From an uncultured Eggerthellaceae bacterium (lineage in GTDB: Bacteria; Actinomycetota; Coriobacteriia; Coriobacteriales; Eggerthellaceae): DNA of 29,659 bases. Of the stretch, positions 1-8,233 are shown piece after piece; positions within the stretch are counted from its first letter, which is position 1, and the number at the start of each line of letters is the position of its first letter. The DNA is taken from contig CAJURO010000014.1 of assembly GCA_910588985.1 (NCBI GenBank), positions 1-29,659 of the forward strand, read 5' to 3'. Under the pieces are notes generated by a model that had not been told where the DNA came from, searched no databases, and saw only the letters and a program-made list of their open reading frames with translations. The translations under genes were made by a program, and so were the position numbers.

Positions 1-55
1 GTCGGATGATCTTGCACTTGTCGCACATCTTCTTGACCGAAGGACGTACCTTCAT
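1..55 (-). CDS. rpmJ: 50S ribosomal protein L36, N-terminal part (cut by window edge)
   Basis: The visible 18 residues begin MKVRPSVKKMCDKCKIIR, the standard start of bacterial ribosomal protein L36, a small zinc-binding protein of the large subunit. The first two cysteines of its Cys-Cys-Cys-His zinc site are visible (CDKC), so this is the zinc-binding (C+) form. The rest lies beyond the left edge. A purine-rich GAAAGGAAGAAAG stretch precedes the ATG. Its neighbour upstream is infA, the usual order in this ribosomal cluster, but the 147-bp gap is longer than usual. Confidence 0.93.
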   Translation of the reverse strand, partial: MKVRPSVKKMCDKCKIIR

Positions 56-202
56 CTTTCTTCCTTTCGGTAGATGTCTTTCTTCCTATACCTGCACGCC
101 CAGCCGCTGGCGAGAATCTTCTTGCTCATGGGAAGCAAGTCGGGAGCGTCGGCTCTCCCTGGGTGCTATACCCGCGCTCATTCCCCGTTCTTTGCTGATG
201 GG

Positions 203-421
203 CTACTTGAAGCGATAGGTGATGCGCCCGCGGTTGAGGTCGTAGACGGAAAGCTCCACCGTGACCTTATCCCCCGGAAGAATCTTGATGTAGTGCATGC
301 GCATCTTGCCTGAGATGTGGGCGAGGATCTCATGCCCGTTCTCAAGCTCGACCTTGAACATCGCGTTGGGCAGTGCTTCGCGCACAGTACCCTCGAGCTC
401 GATCACATCTTCCTTAGCCAA
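203..421 (-). CDS. infA: translation initiation factor IF-1
   Basis: This 72-residue protein is a complete IF-1, a single OB-fold factor that binds the 30S A site and helps IF-2 and IF-3 during initiation. The family pattern is clear: MAKEDVIELEG at the start, FKVELENGHEILAHISGKMR in the middle and DLNRGRITYR at the end, at the normal length. The start codon is TTG: the codon before Ala-Lys-Glu-Asp reads TTG on the minus strand, with a strong GGAGG seven bases upstream and no in-frame ATG that would give the conserved N-terminus. A 14-bp perfect palindrome (434-447) abuts the ribosome-binding site. rpmJ follows downstream on the same strand. Confidence 0.96.
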   Translation of the reverse strand: MAKEDVIELEGTVREALPNAMFKVELENGHEILAHISGKMRMHYIKILPGDKVTVELSVYDLNRGRITYRFK

Positions 422-433
422 AGGTTCGCCTCC

Positions 434-447
434 AAAAGCTAGCTTTT
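434..447. repeat. 14-bp perfect palindrome upstream of infA ribosome-binding site
   Basis: AAAAGCTAGCTTTT reads the same on both strands and sits directly upstream of the infA GGAGG (429-433). It may form a small RNA hairpin or be a protein-binding site. It could also be chance. The rest of 448-715 is non-coding as far as I can see, with no convincing gene or promoter. Confidence 0.4.
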
Positions 448-715
448 ACACAGCGACGGTTGACTTTACCAAAGAATCTAGAGGACGATGGCGAGAAATC
501 GAAAAAAGGCACACAAAAATTTGAAACCGGCTTTGCTGGTCTTTGAATGCCTGCATGTCAGGCGTGCAGCTTGAAGCTGCGCCGCTCATCTGGGCTTACC
601 ATGCCAGGAGCAGCCAGGTATTCGCGCGATCACAGGACCTGTGCGCGCAACCGCCTTGTCGGTCGATGGAGAATGCTAACAGAATGCACTGGTAGATTGC
701 AAGGGGAAAAGAGAT

Positions 716-789
716 TGGCTGGGGTACCAGGATTCGAACCTAGATAGCTGGCACCAAAAACCAGAGTCCTGCCGTTGGACGATACCCCA
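716..789 (-). tRNA. tRNA-Gln (anticodon TTG)
   Basis: Reading the minus strand, a 7-bp acceptor stem (TGGGGTA with TACCCCA), D arm, anticodon arm CTGGT-TTTTGGT-GCCAG, and T arm with GGTTCGAATCC fold into a complete 74-base tRNA. Loop positions 34-36 read TTG, so it decodes CAA/CAG glutamine codons. The 3' CCA is encoded. It lies 20 bases downstream of tRNA-Lys and probably shares its transcript. Confidence 0.95.
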
Positions 790-809
790 GCAAATGGCTG
801 AATGGAAAA

Positions 810-885
810 TGGTGGGCCGTGAGGGAATCGAACCCGCGACCTTGGGATTAAAAGTCCCCTGCTCTACCAACTGAGCTAACGGCCC
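810..885 (-). tRNA. tRNA-Lys (anticodon TTT)
   Basis: The minus strand gives GGGCCGT pairing with ACGGCCC, a D arm with TAGCTCAGTTGGTAGAGC, an anticodon loop CTTTTAA with anticodon TTT, and a T arm GGTTCGATTCC. The 3' CCA is encoded. This is a standard 76-base tRNA-Lys. It is the first gene of a two-tRNA unit with tRNA-Gln, behind the promoter at 909-937. Confidence 0.96.
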
Positions 886-908
886 CTCCGTCCAAACGCC
901 GAATACGT

Positions 909-937
909 ATTGTAGCTGTGCGAAGAAGCTCGGTCAA
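909..937 (-). promoter_or_regulatory. promoter of the tRNA-Lys/tRNA-Gln unit
   Basis: On the minus strand, TTGACC and TACAAT are separated by exactly 17 bases, close to the sigma-70 consensus. The -10 lies 23 bases upstream of the tRNA-Lys 5' end, leaving a short leader, as expected for a tRNA promoter. Confidence 0.8.
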
Positions 938-1029
938 CGTTTTACCATGAGACCAGCTTGGTCATGCCGTAGAAGAACATCGTCGAATCAACCGCTTGAG
1001 AACAATGAGCACCGTCGGTGCGCTCCGCC

Positions 1030-1059
1030 TTGCATAGGTCCATCTGCAATACCTATCAT
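1030..1059 (+). promoter_or_regulatory. possible promoter for the usp-MFS pair
   Basis: TTGCAT (1030-1035) and TATCAT (1054-1059) are 18 bases apart, 39 bases upstream of the chosen usp start. The match is moderate. The region 938-1098 otherwise shows nothing beyond a weak ribosome-binding site. Confidence 0.4.
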
Positions 1060-1098
1060 GAGATCATTGTCGAACGCAAGATGAAGCAGGAGATGCCC

Positions 1099-1509
1099 AT
1101 GTACCGAGTCCTTGTTGCCTACGATGGTTCGGAACCCTCTGAACGTGCTTTGGAAATGGTCAGCAGAATGGTCGTGAATGATACCGACATGGAGGTCATC
1201 CTTGTCCATGTGGTGCTCCTCTTCTCTTCGGGAGCTGCTGCAACAGGCATCGATACCGTGCTGCTCGATGACGTCTCCCCCATCCAAGATAAGCTCCAGT
1301 CGATCGCAAGCTCGCTTGCGAGCTACGCTCGCATCAAGATCCTCCGTGGATCTTCGCCAGCTGACCTGATCGTTCGCTGTGCCATCGAAGAAGAATGCGA
1401 CCTCATCATCATGGGAAGCCGTGGACGGGGTGGCGTGAAAGGGTATCTCGGTTCCGTCAGCTATGCCGTCGTGAAAGACTCGCCCATATCGGTCCTGATA
1501 GCCAAGTAA
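1099..1509 (+). CDS. universal stress protein, UspA family
   Basis: This 136-residue protein is a single Usp domain, a cytoplasmic nucleotide-binding alpha/beta fold often induced by stress or anaerobiosis. It begins MYRVLVAYDGSEPSERAL, the family's first strand and loop, and ends with GSRGRGGVKGYLGSVSYAVV and SPISVLI. The glycine loop is one residue shorter between the second and third glycines than the usual G-2x-G-9x-G-S ATP motif, so ATP binding is likely but not certain. The start at 1099 is chosen because AGGAG lies six bases upstream. Longer in-frame starts at 1018, 1081 and 1093 add non-homologous residues. Seven bases separate its stop from the MFS gene, so the two are probably cotranscribed. 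Confidence 0.9.
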   Translation: MYRVLVAYDGSEPSERALEMVSRMVVNDTDMEVILVHVVLLFSSGAAATGIDTVLLDDVSPIQDKLQSIASSLASYARIKILRGSSPADLIVRCAIEEECDLIIMGSRGRGGVKGYLGSVSYAVVKDSPISVLIAK

Positions 1510-1516
1510 GGGCTCC

Positions 1517-2854
1517 ATGCGCTCTCTCGCCAACAAGCCCTCGAAGATAGCAAGCGAGCCGCTCTGGACGCGCGACTTCGTTTTCGGGACCTGCACGAAC
1601 CTTGTCCTTGCTTGCAATTACTTCATGCTGACCGTCGTCATGACAGCTTATGCGATGGATGTCTATGCCGCACCTGCAGCACTTGCTGGGTTCTGCGCAA
1701 GCGTCTTCATCATCGGCACGCTCTTCGCTCGCCTTGAATGCCCCTTCCTGATCGAAAAGCTCGGAGGGAAGGCGATCTTGTTGGTTGGCGTTGTGATAGA
1801 AGCTCTCTTCACCATGCTCTGTCTGATGGATGTTCCCCTTCCAGCGCTCATGGCAATACGCCTTGTCCATGGGTTCATCTATGGCTGTTGCTCTTCCACT
1901 GTGGCCACGATCGTCACGAGCATCCTACCGCGCTCTCGCAAAGGCGAAGGCATCGGATACTACATGCTCTCGGTCACGCTCGGTGCTGCCATCGGCCCTT
2001 TTGCAGGCATCATCCTTTCGAGGTGGTATAGCTACCACACGCTCTTCGTTGTCGCGGCCATCATCGTGATCGTGGCGCTCCCCTTCGTCGCCTTCATGAG
2101 CCGCAAAGCGGCTGGCAAGAAAAATAGCACCAAGAGCACCTTGGCGAAGGATGAGCTGGAAGCGGCGCAAGACGAGCTTGCTGGTGCGGAGATCGCGTCA
2201 GATGCTGAGAGGGCAAAGGAAGATCGCGCTGCCATGCGTGCGATCGCAGACGAAAGGTCGCCGCGCACCTCGCGAAAAGAGCTTATCGCCAAGTTCCTTG
2301 AGATCGGCGCGATCCCCATCTCGCTGGTAAGCTGCATCATCTTCTTCGGTTACTCCTCGCTCCTCTCCTTCCTGACTCCCTTCGCAGAGGAGATCGGTCT
2401 CACACGTGCTGCGAGTGTCTTCTTCGTCGTGTATGCCATCAGCATGTTCATCACTCGTCCCTTCACAGGACGTGCGTTCGATCGTCGTGGAGCACGGTTC
2501 GTCATGATCCCCGCATTCTTCTCCTTCTCGATAGGAATGCTCCTTCTTGCCTTCTCTTCGAATGATTTGATGATCCTTGGCTCGGCGCTCTTCCTTGGAT
2601 ATGGCGTCGGCACGATCCAATCGAGCGGACTTGCTGTGGCGGTGAAGACTGCGGCAGACGAGAACATCGCCAAGGCGAACGCAACGTTCTATGTGTTGCT
2701 CGACCTCGGCGTAGGGGTCGGACCTCTTCTCCTTGGCGTGCTCGTTCCCGCTATCGGCTATGTATGGCTCTATGTGATCATGGCTCTCGTCGGAATGACT
2801 GCGCTTGCCCTTTTCCTCTTCGTAAGCCGCACAAAGGGGAATGCAGGCCAATAG
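1517..2854 (+). CDS. major facilitator superfamily transporter
   Basis: This 445-residue protein has about twelve hydrophobic segments in two halves, the layout of an MFS secondary transporter in the inner membrane. The second half has a recognisable motif A-like loop (GRAFDRRGAR). The equivalent loop of the first half (FLIEKLGGK) is degenerate. The loop between the halves, about residues 195-260, is long and highly charged (Lys, Glu, Asp, Ala), more than in typical family members. It follows the universal stress gene by seven bases, with an AAGGG stretch spanning the upstream stop codon. The pairing suggests a stress-linked efflux or uptake role, but the substrate cannot be read from the sequence. 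Confidence 0.87.
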   Translation: MRSLANKPSKIASEPLWTRDFVFGTCTNLVLACNYFMLTVVMTAYAMDVYAAPAALAGFCASVFIIGTLFARLECPFLIEKLGGKAILLVGVVIEALFTMLCLMDVPLPALMAIRLVHGFIYGCCSSTVATIVTSILPRSRKGEGIGYYMLSVTLGAAIGPFAGIILSRWYSYHTLFVVAAIIVIVALPFVAFMSRKAAGKKNSTKSTLAKDELEAAQDELAGAEIASDAERAKEDRAAMRAIADERSPRTSRKELIAKFLEIGAIPISLVSCIIFFGYSSLLSFLTPFAEEIGLTRAASVFFVVYAISMFITRPFTGRAFDRRGARFVMIPAFFSFSIGMLLLAFSSNDLMILGSALFLGYGVGTIQSSGLAVAVKTAADENIAKANATFYVLLDLGVGVGPLLLGVLVPAIGYVWLYVIMALVGMTALALFLFVSRTKGNAGQ

Positions 2855-2861
2855 AGAGTTG

Positions 2862-2930
2862 AGCCGCACTTTACGGCTGGATATGATGAAGCAGCCGTGG
2901 CTATGACAAGGAGCAGCTCGAAGGTCATAG
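2862..2930. other. convergent gap with two weak hairpins
   Basis: Between the MFS gene (+) and the permease gene (-) lie AGCCG/CGGCT (2862-2866 with 2874-2878) and CTATGAC/GTCATAG (2901-2907 with 2924-2930). Either could help end transcription, but neither has a T tract. Confidence 0.3.
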
Positions 2931-2952
2931 ACCCGTCATACAGAATAAATCC

Positions 2953-3945
2953 TCAGAACACAATGCCGAAAGCGTTCGCGATCAGTCCCCAAAGGACCCC
3001 CATAGCATAAAGCAGAACGATGATAATGACGTTCTGTTGCCAAGGACGATTTGCGCGCACCAGCACGAGCAAGCCTACACCTGCCGAGACGAGAAGACCT
3101 GAAAGCATCGCTCCAGCACCAAGGATGCCTTCCACATAAAGGTCAGCTATGACGATGCTGGCGGCGCAATTTGGAATCAAGCCAACCAAGGCTGAAGAGA
3201 ATACAGCTAGCGTTGGATTGCTTGCAAGGAATGCACCAAGCACGTCCTCGCCGACGATCTCAAGCACAGCATCGAGGACAAGCGTGATCAGGAAGATATA
3301 GACGATGACTTGAACCGTATGCTTGAGCGCACTGAGGGCAATATGCTTCCATCCCGCATCGTCATGAGCATGATCGTGATGATGATGGCTATGGTCGCAT
3401 CCTTCTGCGCAGTCGTCGCGGTGCTCATAGACAAGGCGTGGATCCTGCTCACATGTGTGGCAGTCCTCAATGCAGCCGCATTTGTCCTGCTCGCAAAGCT
3501 CATGGATGCGAAAGTCTTGATGGGAACGATTCGCCACGCGCATCACCGCATCGACGATGAAGCCCATGACCATGCCGATGATGACCTTCGAGCCCATGAT
3601 CGCAAGGATCGTGTTCAAGGGCACTTGCTCAGCAATGAAGATTGGCAGCATCTCGTCAGAGGTTGAAAGGAAAACAGCGAAGAGCGTGCCCAACGTGATG
3701 ACGCGACCTGCATAGAGCGTTGCCGATACCGCTGAGAATCCGCACTGAGGGATGACGCCTAAGAGCGCACCAACAATAGGACCAGCACTGCCTGCGCGCT
3801 TGATGGCCTCCTGGGTCTTACCACCGGTCTTGTGCTCCATCCATTCCATGACGAGATACGTCAAATACAGGAAGGGGATGAGATAGATCGTATCGACAAG
3901 CGCATGTTCGAGAACATGCTCAGCTATATGAAGTACTTCGTCCAT
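2953..3945 (-). CDS. ArsP_2-type heavy-metal/manganese permease with Cys/His-rich loop
   Basis: This 330-residue protein has hydrophobic segments in two clusters, residues 15-135 and 203-330. It matches what I know of the 'putative 10TM heavy-metal exporter' (ArsP_2, PF11449) or putative manganese transporter family, including GALLGVIPQCGFS near residue 59 and the related GLIPNCAAS in the second half. Between the clusters, about residues 148-201, is a hydrophilic loop with seven cysteines (151, 156, 158, 162, 165, 179, 183) and a His-rich stretch, HSHHHHDHAH. This looks like a metal-binding or metal-sensing loop. The conserved 'IPQCG...IPNC' pair suggests an inverted-repeat permease. The ion and direction of transport are inferred only. 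It lies downstream of groEL but is separated by a strong terminator. Confidence 0.8.
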   Translation of the reverse strand: MDEVLHIAEHVLEHALVDTIYLIPFLYLTYLVMEWMEHKTGGKTQEAIKRAGSAGPIVGALLGVIPQCGFSAVSATLYAGRVITLGTLFAVFLSTSDEMLPIFIAEQVPLNTILAIMGSKVIIGMVMGFIVDAVMRVANRSHQDFRIHELCEQDKCGCIEDCHTCEQDPRLVYEHRDDCAEGCDHSHHHHDHAHDDAGWKHIALSALKHTVQVIVYIFLITLVLDAVLEIVGEDVLGAFLASNPTLAVFSSALVGLIPNCAASIVIADLYVEGILGAGAMLSGLLVSAGVGLLVLVRANRPWQQNVIIIVLLYAMGVLWGLIANAFGIVF

Positions 3946-3981
3946 AAGAATGATTGTAGTGCAAGCTGCTCATCAGAATGC

Positions 3982-4016
3982 AAAAAAGAGCCACAGAGGA
4001 TGATCTCTGTGGCTCT
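3982..4016 (-). terminator. intrinsic terminator of the groES-groEL operon
   Basis: On the minus strand a 12-bp perfect stem, AGAGCCACAGAG with CTCTGTGGCTCT around a 6-base loop, runs straight into a T6 tract. It lies 60 bases after the groEL stop. This is a textbook rho-independent terminator. Confidence 0.93.
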
Positions 4017-4075
4017 GGATGCTCGGTCTCTTGCGAAGCTAGCTAATAATAGGCACCTTCGCTCAGAGGGGCGGC

Positions 4076-5704
4076 TTAGTACATTCCACCGCCACCGCCC
4101 ATGGCACCGGCGAGTGCGCTCAGGTCAGGACCCTCAGAGGGGATCTCGTTGATCGTAGCCTCGGTGATGAGGATGAGCGACGCAACTGACGCAGCAGATT
4201 GGAGGGCAGTACGCGTGACCTTGACAGGGTCGTTGACACCCATCTCGATCATATCGCCCCACTCGCCTGTCTTGTAGTTACGGCCCGTTCCCGCTTTGGC
4301 CTTCTTGACCTCAGCAACCTCAACGCTGCCCTCATAGCCCGCGTTCTCGGCGATGGCACGAAGCGGTGCCTCGAGAGCGCGTCGGATGATATCCACGCCG
4401 ACCTGCTCGTCGTTATCAACCTTGAGCGCATCGAGCGCAGGAATGGCATTCACGAGCGCAACGCCACCACCTGCAACAATGCCCTCCTCGACAGCAGCGC
4501 GTGTTGCCTGAAGCGCATCCTCGATACGGGACTTCTTCTCCTTGAGCTCGCTTTCAGTGGCAGCACCAACCTTGAGCACAGCTACACCACCAGAGAGCTT
4601 GGAGAGGCGCTCTTGGAGCTTCTCGCGGTCGAATTCGCTCTCGGTGCGATCCATCTCAGCCTTGATCTGAGCGATGCGGGCGTCGATGTCGGCCTTGTTG
4701 CCAGCGCCATCGACGATGAGGGAGTTCTCCTTGGTCACCTTCACGGTCTTTGCCGTGCCCATCATGTCGATCGTAGCATCGGCAAGCTTCATGCCGAAAT
4801 CTTTATCGATGACTTGTGCGCCTGTAACAGCGGCGATATCCTCAAGGATGCGCTTGCGGCGATCGCCAAATCCAGGAGCCTTGATGGCAACAACGTTCAG
4901 CGTGCCACGCAGCTTGTTGAGAAGCAGCGTTGCCAGAGCTTCGCCGTCAACATCCTCAGCAACGAGGAACAGCGGGCGTCCAGAGCGCATGACCTCTTCG
5001 AGCAGCGGGATGAAGTCAGAGACATTGGAGACCTTCTGATCGGTGAGCATGATGTAGGGATCCTTGAGGACAGCCTCCATCTTCTCCATATCAGTTGCCA
5101 TGTAAGGGGAAATATATCCACGGTCGTACTGCATGCCCTCGACGATGTCCATCTCGATGCCGAACGTCTGGCTCTCTTCAACAGAGATCGCGCCGTCCTT
5201 GCCAACAGCAGCCATAGCCTCAGCGATCTTCTCGCCAATAGCTGCATCTCCCGCAGAGATGGTACCAACATTGGCGATCTGCTCTTTGGTATCGACCTCC
5301 TTGGAAGCCTTCTTGATGGCATCAACAACAGCCTCGGTAGCCTGCTCGATGCCACGACGGATCGCGAGCGCATCAGAGCCTGCGGTAACGTTCTTCAAGC
5401 CATCAGATACGATGACGTCAGCGAGAAGCGTCGCTGTCGTGGTTCCATCGCCTGCAACATCATTGGTCTTGACTGCAACTTCACGAACCAGCTGAGCGCC
5501 CATATTCTCGATGGGATCCTCGAGCTCGACCTCTTTTGCAACCGTAACGCCGTCATTGGTGATGGTCGGTGCGCCATAGGACTTCTCAAGCGCCACATAT
5601 CTGCCCTTGGGGCCAAGCGTTACCTTGACAGCAGCTGCAAGCTTCGAGACGCCAGCAGCAAGACCAGAACGCGCATCGGCGTCAAACTTGATTTCCTTAG
5701 CCAT
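4076..5704 (-). CDS. groEL: chaperonin GroEL (60 kDa subunit)
   Basis: This 542-residue protein is a full-length GroEL, the ATP-driven folding chamber that works with GroES in the cytoplasm. It shows VTLGPKGRYVALEKS, TNDGVTVAKE, the ATP-site GDGTTTATLLA near residue 86, and the C-terminal glycine-rich GGGGGMY tail in place of the GGM repeats of E. coli. The ATG has an AAAGGAATGATCCTT-type leader with AAGGA upstream. groES lies 46 bases upstream and both are under the CIRCE operator. A 509-codon open frame on the opposite strand (4199-5728) is a codon-bias shadow. Confidence 0.98.
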   Translation of the reverse strand: MAKEIKFDADARSGLAAGVSKLAAAVKVTLGPKGRYVALEKSYGAPTITNDGVTVAKEVELEDPIENMGAQLVREVAVKTNDVAGDGTTTATLLADVIVSDGLKNVTAGSDALAIRRGIEQATEAVVDAIKKASKEVDTKEQIANVGTISAGDAAIGEKIAEAMAAVGKDGAISVEESQTFGIEMDIVEGMQYDRGYISPYMATDMEKMEAVLKDPYIMLTDQKVSNVSDFIPLLEEVMRSGRPLFLVAEDVDGEALATLLLNKLRGTLNVVAIKAPGFGDRRKRILEDIAAVTGAQVIDKDFGMKLADATIDMMGTAKTVKVTKENSLIVDGAGNKADIDARIAQIKAEMDRTESEFDREKLQERLSKLSGGVAVLKVGAATESELKEKKSRIEDALQATRAAVEEGIVAGGGVALVNAIPALDALKVDNDEQVGVDIIRRALEAPLRAIAENAGYEGSVEVAEVKKAKAGTGRNYKTGEWGDMIEMGVNDPVKVTRTALQSAASVASLILITEATINEIPSEGPDLSALAGAMGGGGGMY

Positions 5705-5750
5705 AAGGATGATTCCTTTCTATCTTGAATACGTTCTTTGGATTCGATGA

Positions 5751-6038
5751 TTACTGGATGACTGCGTAAATGTCATCAGCGCGAACAATGAGCACCTCTT
5801 CGTCGTCGCAGAGGACCTCGTTGCCACCATACTTGCTGTATACGACGCGATCGCCAACAGCAACGGGCATCGGGAGATGCTTGCCTTCCTTGTCAAGCTT
5901 GCCTGCACCAACGGCAAGAACAGTGCCTGTTTGAGGCTTCTCCTTGGAGTCTCCGGCCAAATAAAGACCAGACGCTGTCTTCTCTTCAGCTTGATCCTGC
6001 TTGATGATCACGCGATCGCCCAGTGGTTTCAGATTCAT
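5751..6038 (-). CDS. groES: co-chaperonin GroES (10 kDa subunit)
   Basis: This 95-residue protein is a complete GroES, the lid of the GroEL chamber. It begins MNLKPLGDRVIIKQDQAEEKTASGLYLA, containing the mobile loop, and continues through GTVLAVGAGK, VGDRVVYSKYGGNEV and DDIYAVI. An AAGGCGG ribosome-binding site precedes the ATG. It is the first gene of the groES-groEL operon, with CIRCE in its leader. Confidence 0.98.
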   Translation of the reverse strand: MNLKPLGDRVIIKQDQAEEKTASGLYLAGDSKEKPQTGTVLAVGAGKLDKEGKHLPMPVAVGDRVVYSKYGGNEVLCDDEEVLIVRADDIYAVIQ

Positions 6039-6105
6039 TGCCTTACATCCGCCTTTCGTACTCGATTTTCTTGATCTAACGATCTTCTCGTTGTTCGAGC
6101 AAATT

Positions 6106-6132
6106 TTAGCACTCCTGATTAGAGAGTGCTAA
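6106..6132. promoter_or_regulatory. CIRCE operator (HrcA-binding site)
   Basis: TTAGCACTC, nine bases, then GAGTGCTAA: an exact match to the known CIRCE inverted repeat. It lies between the groES promoter and start codon. By established knowledge it is bound by the HrcA repressor, so the operon should be heat-induced. hrcA itself is not in the window. Confidence 0.97.
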
Positions 6133-6141
6133 CAGAAGGAT

Positions 6142-6169
6142 ATGATACCAACATTCGCACACAATTCAA
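6142..6169 (-). promoter_or_regulatory. groES promoter
   Basis: On the minus strand TTGAAT and TATCAT are 16 bases apart. The -10 has an upstream TGG (extended -10). It lies immediately upstream of CIRCE, so HrcA binding would overlap the start of the transcript. Confidence 0.7.
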
Positions 6170-6196
6170 CATGTTTTCGCGAACGATGCTGTTTTG

Positions 6197-6877
6197 TTAG
6201 ACGAGGCCGCTCTCATAGGCGAATACGACGAGTTGGGCTCGATCATGGGAAGAGGTCTTCGCCATGATGCGTGCAACATGCGTCTTCACCGTAGCAGGTG
6301 AGATGACAAGCTCGGAGGCAATCTCATCGTTGGTCTTCCCCTTCGCCACAAGCCTCAAGATCTCAACCTCGCGCTCGGTGAGCGAAGAGACGACCTCGGC
6401 GAGAGCGGTAGATGTTCCAAAGCGTGATGACGGACGCGCTGAGACGAGATCCTTCACGATACGAGCCATGACGGAAGGAGCGATGAGCGCCTCTCCACGA
6501 TCGACGATGCGAATGGCGTTGGCTATGTCGTCGGGGTCTGCGTCTTTGAGGAGGAATCCGCTTGCTCCCGCTTGAAGGGCATCATAGACGTATTCGTCCA
6601 TATCGAATGTAGTGAGCACGAGCACATGCACGTCGGGAAGCGAGGGGTTCGCGATGATGTCCCTCGTTGCGCTGATGCCGTCCAGGTCAGGCATACGGAT
6701 GTCCATGAGGACAACATCGGGATGCAATGCCTGCGCGAGCTCGATTGCCTCGCGACCATTCTTCGCAATGCCTACGACCTCGATGTCAGAGTACGTGGAA
6801 AGGATGACCTTGTACCCTGAACGCACAAGCTCCTGATCATCAACGATGAGCACGCGGATCTTATCGGCATCGCTCAT
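6197..6877 (-). CDS. two-component response regulator, NarL/LuxR type
   Basis: This 226-residue protein has an N-terminal receiver domain (about residues 7-122), with acidic pocket D13/D14, phosphoacceptor D59 in VVLMDIRMPDLDG and K111 in LLKDAD. A C-terminal LuxR-type helix-turn-helix (about 158-222) contains LTEREVEILRLVAKGKTNDEIA and SPATVKTHVARI. It should be phosphorylated by the kinase encoded immediately upstream, whose stop overlaps its start by four bases (ATGA). The DNA targets cannot be read. The adjacent repeat-rich transpeptidase gene is an obvious candidate. Confidence 0.95.
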   Translation of the reverse strand: MSDADKIRVLIVDDQELVRSGYKVILSTYSDIEVVGIAKNGREAIELAQALHPDVVLMDIRMPDLDGISATRDIIANPSLPDVHVLVLTTFDMDEYVYDALQAGASGFLLKDADPDDIANAIRIVDRGEALIAPSVMARIVKDLVSARPSSRFGTSTALAEVVSSLTEREVEILRLVAKGKTNDEIASELVISPATVKTHVARIMAKTSSHDRAQLVVFAYESGLV

Positions 6878-8226
6878 ATGCTCCTCTTTTCGCTCGAATT
6901 CGCCATCGGTGCAGATACTTTGATCTCAAGGCCACCTGACACAGGCTCCCAAATGGTCAAAGCCGCACCAATGAGATGCGCTCGCTCGAACATGCCACGG
7001 AGGCCGTTGCTCATATGGGCTCGTCCCTCTTCGCCTGTATCGCGGAAGGCCTGTGAGAGAGCATCAAGGGAATCGATCTCCCGAGCGATCCCCATACCAC
7101 AGCCATCATCGGTGATCTCAAGGGTTGCCTCCTGGGAATTCGAAGAGAGCACGATGCGCACCTTGCTTGCTGAAGCATGCTTGACGATGTTCGTCGTAGC
7201 TTCTTTGAGGATGCGAGCGAATGCAAGGTCGACAAGCGCAGGAACATGGCTCCTCTCATAATGCTCATCGTCAAAGGAGCAGCTGATGCCAGCAGAGTTC
7301 AAATAGGCAACGTATCCAGAAACGTCCTTCGTCCCTTGCGTGGGAACCGTCTCGGCAACTTCTCCTTCGCTGTTTCGCAGAACACCGACCATCGCACGGA
7401 TCTCATCAAGGGACGCCTTTGCCGTTTGGCGGATAGAAGCTATCGTGCGGGCCGCCTCGTCAGGATCGACCTTAAGGGTTCGCTCTGCTGCAGCCGCCTG
7501 TATGCTGATGGCAGAAAGAGAATGCGCTGTGATGTCATGGAGCTCGCGCGCGATCTCCACCCGCTGTTCCTCGATGCGCGCAAGAGCCGCGTTGCGCTCT
7601 GCTCGAGCCATCGAGATCGCATGCTCAGCCTCCGTGCGCCGCAAACGCTCGCTCTCCTCTGCGCGCTCTTTCACTGACACCACATATTGCTCACGCGAAT
7701 GGAGAGCATATCCTGCAAATGTCACCGCCACAACCAGCGCGATGTTCTGCACAAGCGAAAGCGTGGCAATGCGCGGGGCATTCGCTGAAATAGGGTCGAT
7801 CAAGATAGCTATGAGCGCGCACGTTCCTGCGATGAAGCTCTGCGTGCGTGGACGCTCGTAGGCAAGCGTGAAGAGCGCAACCAGAGGGCCGATCAGCGAC
7901 AGGGAGGCAACTGCACGCGGCCACTCGAAAGCGCACCAAAGAACGAGGCTCACGCTAAAAGCGACCCAAGGGAGCTTGCGACGCACAACAAGCGGCAAGC
8001 ATGTCAAGAGCGTGGCGGCTGTTGCCGTAGTAACGCTTGTCGCATTGCGCATTCCAAGCATCAAGCGCGTGAAATCATCTGGGATGAAGAAGCTATCAGA
8101 GAGCGAAAGCTGCAAAAGCCCGAACCCGAACGCGCCAAGCGCGATCACACAATCAACAAGCCAATCGATCCAGGACATCTTCACGTCCTGGATCAGGAAT
8201 CGGCGTACTCGCTCGCTCTTTCGCAT
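6874..8226 (-). CDS. membrane sensor histidine kinase, HisKA_3 (NarL partner) type
   Basis: This 450-residue protein has about five or six hydrophobic segments (residues 20-175), a coiled-coil-like charged stretch (about 183-225), the dimerisation helix ARELHDITAHSLS with phosphoacceptor H230, and an ATPase domain with N box EATTNIVKH, G1 box DDGCGMG and a later glycine stretch NGLRGMFERA. There is no large extracellular domain, so it probably senses within or near the membrane. The start at 8226 lacks a clear ribosome-binding site and lies seven bases after the transpeptidase stop, suggesting coupling. A later ATG at 8178 is an alternative. Confidence 0.92.
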   Translation of the reverse strand: MRKSERVRRFLIQDVKMSWIDWLVDCVIALGAFGFGLLQLSLSDSFFIPDDFTRLMLGMRNATSVTTATAATLLTCLPLVVRRKLPWVAFSVSLVLWCAFEWPRAVASLSLIGPLVALFTLAYERPRTQSFIAGTCALIAILIDPISANAPRIATLSLVQNIALVVAVTFAGYALHSREQYVVSVKERAEESERLRRTEAEHAISMARAERNAALARIEEQRVEIARELHDITAHSLSAISIQAAAAERTLKVDPDEAARTIASIRQTAKASLDEIRAMVGVLRNSEGEVAETVPTQGTKDVSGYVAYLNSAGISCSFDDEHYERSHVPALVDLAFARILKEATTNIVKHASASKVRIVLSSNSQEATLEITDDGCGMGIAREIDSLDALSQAFRDTGEEGRAHMSNGLRGMFERAHLIGAALTIWEPVSGGLEIKVSAPMANSSEKRSI

Positions 8227-8233
8227 ATCGAAG

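Noticed and set aside
988..1617. 209-codon minus-strand frame over the universal stress gene
   Set aside because: The plus-strand frame has the Usp motifs; the other has no recognisable features.
4199..5728. 509-codon open frame opposite groEL
   Set aside because: It is antisense to a highly conserved gene, has no ribosome-binding site or family match, and arises from codon bias.
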